A DNA stretch of 64,000 nt from Meandrina meandrites (lineage: Eukaryota > Cnidaria > Anthozoa > Scleractinia > Meandrinidae): the NCBI GenBank assembly GCA_963693305.1, contig OY855914.1, forward strand, positions 22,661,972-22,725,971. Reading direction: 5' to 3'. The notes under the pieces are model-generated. The model ran no database searches. It was not told the origin of the DNA and saw nothing but the letters and a program-made list of their open reading frames with translations. The translations under genes and the position numbers were made by a program. This document shows, in pieces, positions 60,901 to 64,000 of this stretch. Every line of letters starts with the position of its first letter. Position 1 is the first letter of the stretch.

Positions 60901-63900
60901 TCTTTATTACAGGCAATCACTAACTTATGAGTAGTAAATGCAGCACACTGTAACTAGTGCTATGCCGCACTTGTTGGTCTGCACTTTTGTTGGTACTATA
61001 ATAATTATATTAATATGCATGCAAGGCAGGTGTTCAGATTGTTGTTTGGTATCAAACACCATGTTTGATTAAACCTTTGTTTTGTTTGTGCATCAAGTCT
61101 GATTTACTGTGTGAAACGCAACAAATAGTACAAAGTTCCCCCCCCCCCCCCCCCCCCCCATGTATCACATGTCAATCAGACCGGAGATAAACTCAGACGA
61201 ATTTAATTAAATACAATTCAAAAACTCATTAATAATTCATAAAAAAATAGAAAAGAAATTTATGTTATATGAGTGTCTTTATATCTGATAAAGACACGGC
61301 TATATAGGCTTTACACCCAATTTTCTTGTTTAAAATAACCTGAAATGTGGATATTAGTGCAAGAATGAGTTGATCTACATCAGAAGATTTTGAAGCCATT
61401 CAATAAATTCGCAGCTTGTGTTTTATTAAGTCTAAAACACCCGGCTGCGCCTCGTGTTTTAAACTTGATAAAACACTGTTCCTCATTTATTAAACATTAC
61501 TCAAAGTATCCGTTGTTCTAATCATAAGGGTGCCCAATCAGAATGCAGGAGGTCATACAATGTAGGTTTGAACCCCGTCAGGAACTTCTGGAATTCTTTT
61601 TTTATTGACATACCTGATTAACATCTTATCATTGTCTGCAGATATTCCTGTACCAGTTGTTAAGAGGACTTCATTACTGTCACAGCAGAAAAGTTCTCCA
61701 CAGGTAAAAAGAACATCAGATTTGCTCTAGCTGCTGCTTTCCATTATTAAGTTTTTTTGTCAAAACGTTTCAGCCCACAAAATGGTTTTCCAAAAAAAAA
61801 ACATTTACTATGGATGCACTAACACAGTCAAGAATGTGGAAATTCAAACAAACGGACTGTATATCCCATATCCAGTTAGAAATATACATAATTTAATTGT
61901 AGTATAGGATTTGAAATTAATGAAAGTTGCCCGATTTATAATAGGGCAAGTTGCCAGGGTTCTCCAAATCAGGCGGTAACCGGTAAAACTTACCGCTTGC
62001 AGCACCACTCTTTACCGCCTAAAACCGCTTAGAAATGTTGAAAATCCAACAGGTTAATAACAATTAAGTAATGCCAGTCATTGCACCAATGCAGTTGTGA
62101 TCAAAAATAACTGATAGAATTGGTAGAAAATAAACAGCAAAAAATGCAATATTCATTTACAACTTTGTGCCAGTATTCTAATTTAATATTCTTTATTTCT
62201 CTTCGCCTTCCAAATCTTTGATTGCTGTTATCTTTCGAAAAAAGAGCATGTTTTGGAGGGCTTTCTTCACAATGAATCGGCAGCAGACGACAGTACGGCC
62301 AGAAAAAGTTCTTGTGAAATAACATTTGACCAGCATAGGGCAACACTAGAAAACAGCTGAGATTGACCAGTAGTTCTTTACCAGTTTGAAAAGTTCTTTT
62401 ACCTGCTGTGCTGAAAACTAGGGAGAACCCTGGGCAACTGTTGTATGTAACATATTAAGTATCAACCCACATAACTTATTTTTGTATTTGCAGAGATCTT
62501 AAACCACAGAATCTTTTAATAAACGATAAAGGCGAATTAAAACTGGCAGACTTTGGTAAGTGTGATGATCCAAAGTACTGGTCTTTATAATCATGGACGC
62601 AATTGTTATAACTGTGTTTCTCCTCTCTATTATTCAGGCCTTGCAAGAGCGAAATCTGTACCCACTAAAACATACTCTAATGAAGTGGTGACGTTATGGT
62701 ATGTGTAGTAGCGTGACTTTACTAAACACCTGAATAGTTATTTACATTATTAGATCCTATTAGACACTAATAGAATTGTTTTCTTTTGTTTAGTTTCGAT
62801 TTTGTTTTGACTATTATGAACTACATGTAACTGTTAGATATTGTTTCATGGGTTAAAATTTAATGAAATCACTCTAAAGGCATTTTTGGTCCTAGTAAAT
62901 TTGACCTCATGTTTTTAAAGCAGTAACAAAAGGAGTTACACAGCTTGATACGAGCCCAGTAACAGCTGGCCCAGTTAGCTAAATAAATGTTCAATTTATT
63001 CTTCTATTCACGTGGGAGATTTCAGCCCAGTCACCGAGATGGAAAGCAGTGACGAAATCATTCAGGCGTAAAATTTCAGTTAATGAACGACCATTTTAGC
63101 CTACTGAAAAGTGTAAAACTGAAAACTCTCGAACAACCTATAGAAGTCATACTGGCCTAGGAAATCGTGGAAACATACCATAATAATCTAATAATGACCA
63201 TCCTTTCATGGAAAAGCTTGAATGCGTATTTGAGAACAGATTGTTATCCAGTCGCGTAGCCGGGATGAATTGTTCACATGAAAGAAATTTCCAACCCAGT
63301 TACCAAGATCCCGGTTAGAATAAGCCCACCCTCACTTAGGCTCATATAAAGAGGCTATAAGAACTGAGGTCGGGAGTGATCAGAGTGACATCTGTTGAAC
63401 TGCCATGTCACAAATTGTGACGTGGCTCGAGTGTACATAACAGCGGTGTCTGTGAATTTTCATAAGTAATGGCTCCCAGCTTGTCGTTGGATTAAGATAC
63501 AATGTCGTGACTTGTATTTGCAGGTATAGACCACCAGATGTGCTACTGGGGTCAACAGAGTATTCGACACAAATCGACATGTGGTAAGAAAACCTTGGAA
63601 TAATTAGCTTCTAAAACCTGGGAGCATAGAGGGCTGTAAGCGTGAACGTCTAGGGCCTGGGGGATACGGGGTATTTTCTCCTGGGAAATTTTGAAAAATC
63701 AAGTTGTTGAAGTCTACATTTCCTGCATTCTGAGAGTCATTTTAACCCTTACTTTCACATTAAGCGGACCTTTGCGACGCGTGAGGGGGTGCGGACGCAC
63801 CCATCAACACCCCCCCCCCCCCCCCCACCCAGCCTATGGCCAAGTTACCCTGTTTCAATTTTGTGACTCTGTATGTTTTGTTTTCAGGGGCGTAGGCTGT

Positions 63901-63978
63901 ATATTCTTTGAGATGGCGACAGGCAGACCGTTCTTTCCTGGCTCCACTGTGGAGGACCAACTTCATTTAATTTTTAAG
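51937..63978 (+). CDS. CDK17: PCTAIRE cyclin-dependent kinase (CDK16/17/18), 3' end outside window
   Basis: Fourteen exons join in phase: 51937-51982, 52577-52699, 55732-55835, 57755-57949, 58690-58746, 58885-58919, 59064-59143, 59794-59888, 60815-60877, 61642-61703, 62494-62555, 62638-62698, 63524-63583 and 63888-63978. They code for 378 aa so far. The family is activated by cyclin Y and acts in membrane traffic, neurite and sperm functions. Visible motifs: LSELAEQM near the N terminus as in CDK17, the Gly loop [17 protein letters not shown] (catalytic Lys about 196), PCTAIRE (about 207-213), [32 protein letters not shown] and [15 protein letters not shown] before the kinase domain and KRALSL near the start match PKA-type sites known in CDK16. 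An ATG at 52594 in exon 2 is an alternative start. The symbol denotes the class; one invertebrate gene may serve all three vertebrate paralogues. Confidence 0.94.
52700..55731. other. CDK intron 2
   Basis: A 3-kb AT-rich intron. At 54545-55090 GGTCGC and GGCGAC motifs face inward-pointing counterparts, possibly a decayed transposon, but the ends do not match well. No exon is seen. Confidence 0.5.
56463..56520 (+). mobile_element. SINE tail fragment
   Basis: GGACTAGCATCCCATCCAGG matches the tail of the SINE at 59938-60216. In CDK intron 3, directly left of a MITE. Confidence 0.65.
56530..56736. mobile_element. 207-bp MITE, TAGAGGCCCTGCCAGGG ends
   Basis: Perfect 17-base ends. The similarity continues inward (GACAAGCGACATGGG versus GACAAGCGACCTGGG). 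Interior repeats of TAGCGACA. In CDK intron 3. The minus frame through it is an artefact. Confidence 0.9.
58140..58320 (-). mobile_element. SINE related to 38437-38700
   Basis: Shares GATGGTAAATTTTAAGCT, GGTAATGAA, CGAGCGTGG and, on the minus strand, the B-box-like GGGTTCAATTCCTGTC. In CDK intron 4. Confidence 0.65.
58353..58483 (+). repeat. (GATAT)n-type microsatellite
   Basis: About 130 bases of imperfect TGATATGATA units in CDK intron 4. Confidence 0.92.
59232..59400 (+). mobile_element. tRNA-derived SINE in CDK intron 7
   Basis: The head GGCAGGGTGGCCGAGTGGTT, a long variable region, CCCGGGTTTAAGCCCTCC and CCCTGCC resemble a tRNA with a closed acceptor stem (GGCAGGG/CCCTGCC). The body after it (CCTGAGTTCAAATCCTCAGT) and the intronic position point to a SINE. 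Of all copies this head is closest to a true tRNA. Confidence 0.7.
59938..60216 (+). mobile_element. Full-length tRNA-derived SINE
   Basis: Head TGGTGGCCTAATGATAAGTG and GTCCAGGTTGGAGCCATGG; body TTTTGAACAAGACACTTAAC and GTATAAATGGGTACTGAC; tail CATCCCATCCAGGGGGGAGT and GGGATAAGCTCTGGCC. This copy links the head fragments (1-166, 28333) with the tail fragments (27095, 56463). In CDK intron 8. Confidence 0.85.
60290..60720 (+). mobile_element. SINE of the 45615 family, split by a MITE
   Basis: The left part (to about 60383) carries GATGGTGTAGTGTTGAGGGC, GGGGTTCAATTCTGGCC and TGTGGGTTGAATA. The right part resumes after 60563 with TATTTGTTTTTGGTTCTTGC and GAGGGTTTTTCTGAAAA, in the same order as the uninterrupted copy at 45615-45800. 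Confidence 0.82.
60384..60563. mobile_element. 180-bp MITE inserted in a SINE, TA duplication
   Basis: The ends GCCATTTCCGAGTT and their mirror match, then TTTGCCTC and TTTCAAAACGAGTCTA continue for about 70 bases in both arms. TA flanks both sides (60382-60383, 60564-60565). Confidence 0.9.
61141..61159 (+). repeat. Poly-C tract
   Basis: A run of about 21 C (to about 61159) in CDK intron 9. Similar runs lie near 17751-17765 and 63811-63826. Confidence 0.9.
61954..62433. mobile_element. 480-bp TIR element in CDK intron 10
   Basis: Perfect 12-base ends CCAGGGTTCTCC (61954-61965; mirror 62422-62433), with looser matches outside (GTTGC). Subterminal ACCGCTT and TTTACCG motifs. No transposase. 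It ends 60 bases before exon 11. Confidence 0.8.
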
Positions 63979-64000
63979 GTTAGTGAAACTCCGTTCAGTC

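Overview
The window is eukaryotic and looks like an anthozoan cnidarian, probably a hexacoral. That assignment is an inference from the gene families, the exon structure and the repeat landscape; no species can be named. The DNA is AT-rich. Its genes are split by GT-AG introns, and the rest is packed with short inverted-repeat (MITE-like) elements, tRNA-derived SINEs and microsatellites. I rebuilt five protein-coding genes by matching splice sites, reading phase and family sequence.

Layout. (1) 4.2-7.7 kb, minus: a compact leucine-rich-repeat GPCR of the LGR type (595 aa, four coding exons, two of them 72-nt LRR exons). (2) 7.7-21.9 kb: no convincing gene. It holds a 110-bp satellite array, a degenerate TTCCGTAGAA array, several hairpin elements and a nested duplication whose junctions carry paired TGACGTCA palindromes. 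(3) 21.9-24.7 kb and 29.8-33.7 kb, minus: two intact tandem paralogues of CLN3/battenin (448 and 446 aa). Each has two coding exons, an identical 502-nt first exon and an intron at the same codon. (4) 36.8-50.0 kb, minus: a complete ceramide kinase gene (CERK, 12 coding exons, 538 aa). (5) 51.9 kb to the right edge, plus: the 5' two thirds of a PCTAIRE cyclin-dependent kinase (CDK16/17/18 type, 14 coding exons in view). It lies head to head with CERK across 1.9 kb.

The genes belong to different pathways: GPCR signalling, lysosomal membrane function, sphingolipid phosphorylation and a cyclin-Y-type kinase. Nothing suggests a single operon-like system. The CLN3 pair is a local tandem duplication, and CERK/CDK could share a divergent promoter region.

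The most unusual points are the CLN3 duplication with a very uneven pattern of DNA identity, the very short LRR ectodomain of the GPCR, two stem-loops that resemble the core of a hammerhead ribozyme, a MITE inserted into a SINE, and an inverted-repeat element nested in another between CERK and the CDK. I found no CRISPR array, no bacterial-type operon and no clear functional tRNA or rRNA gene.
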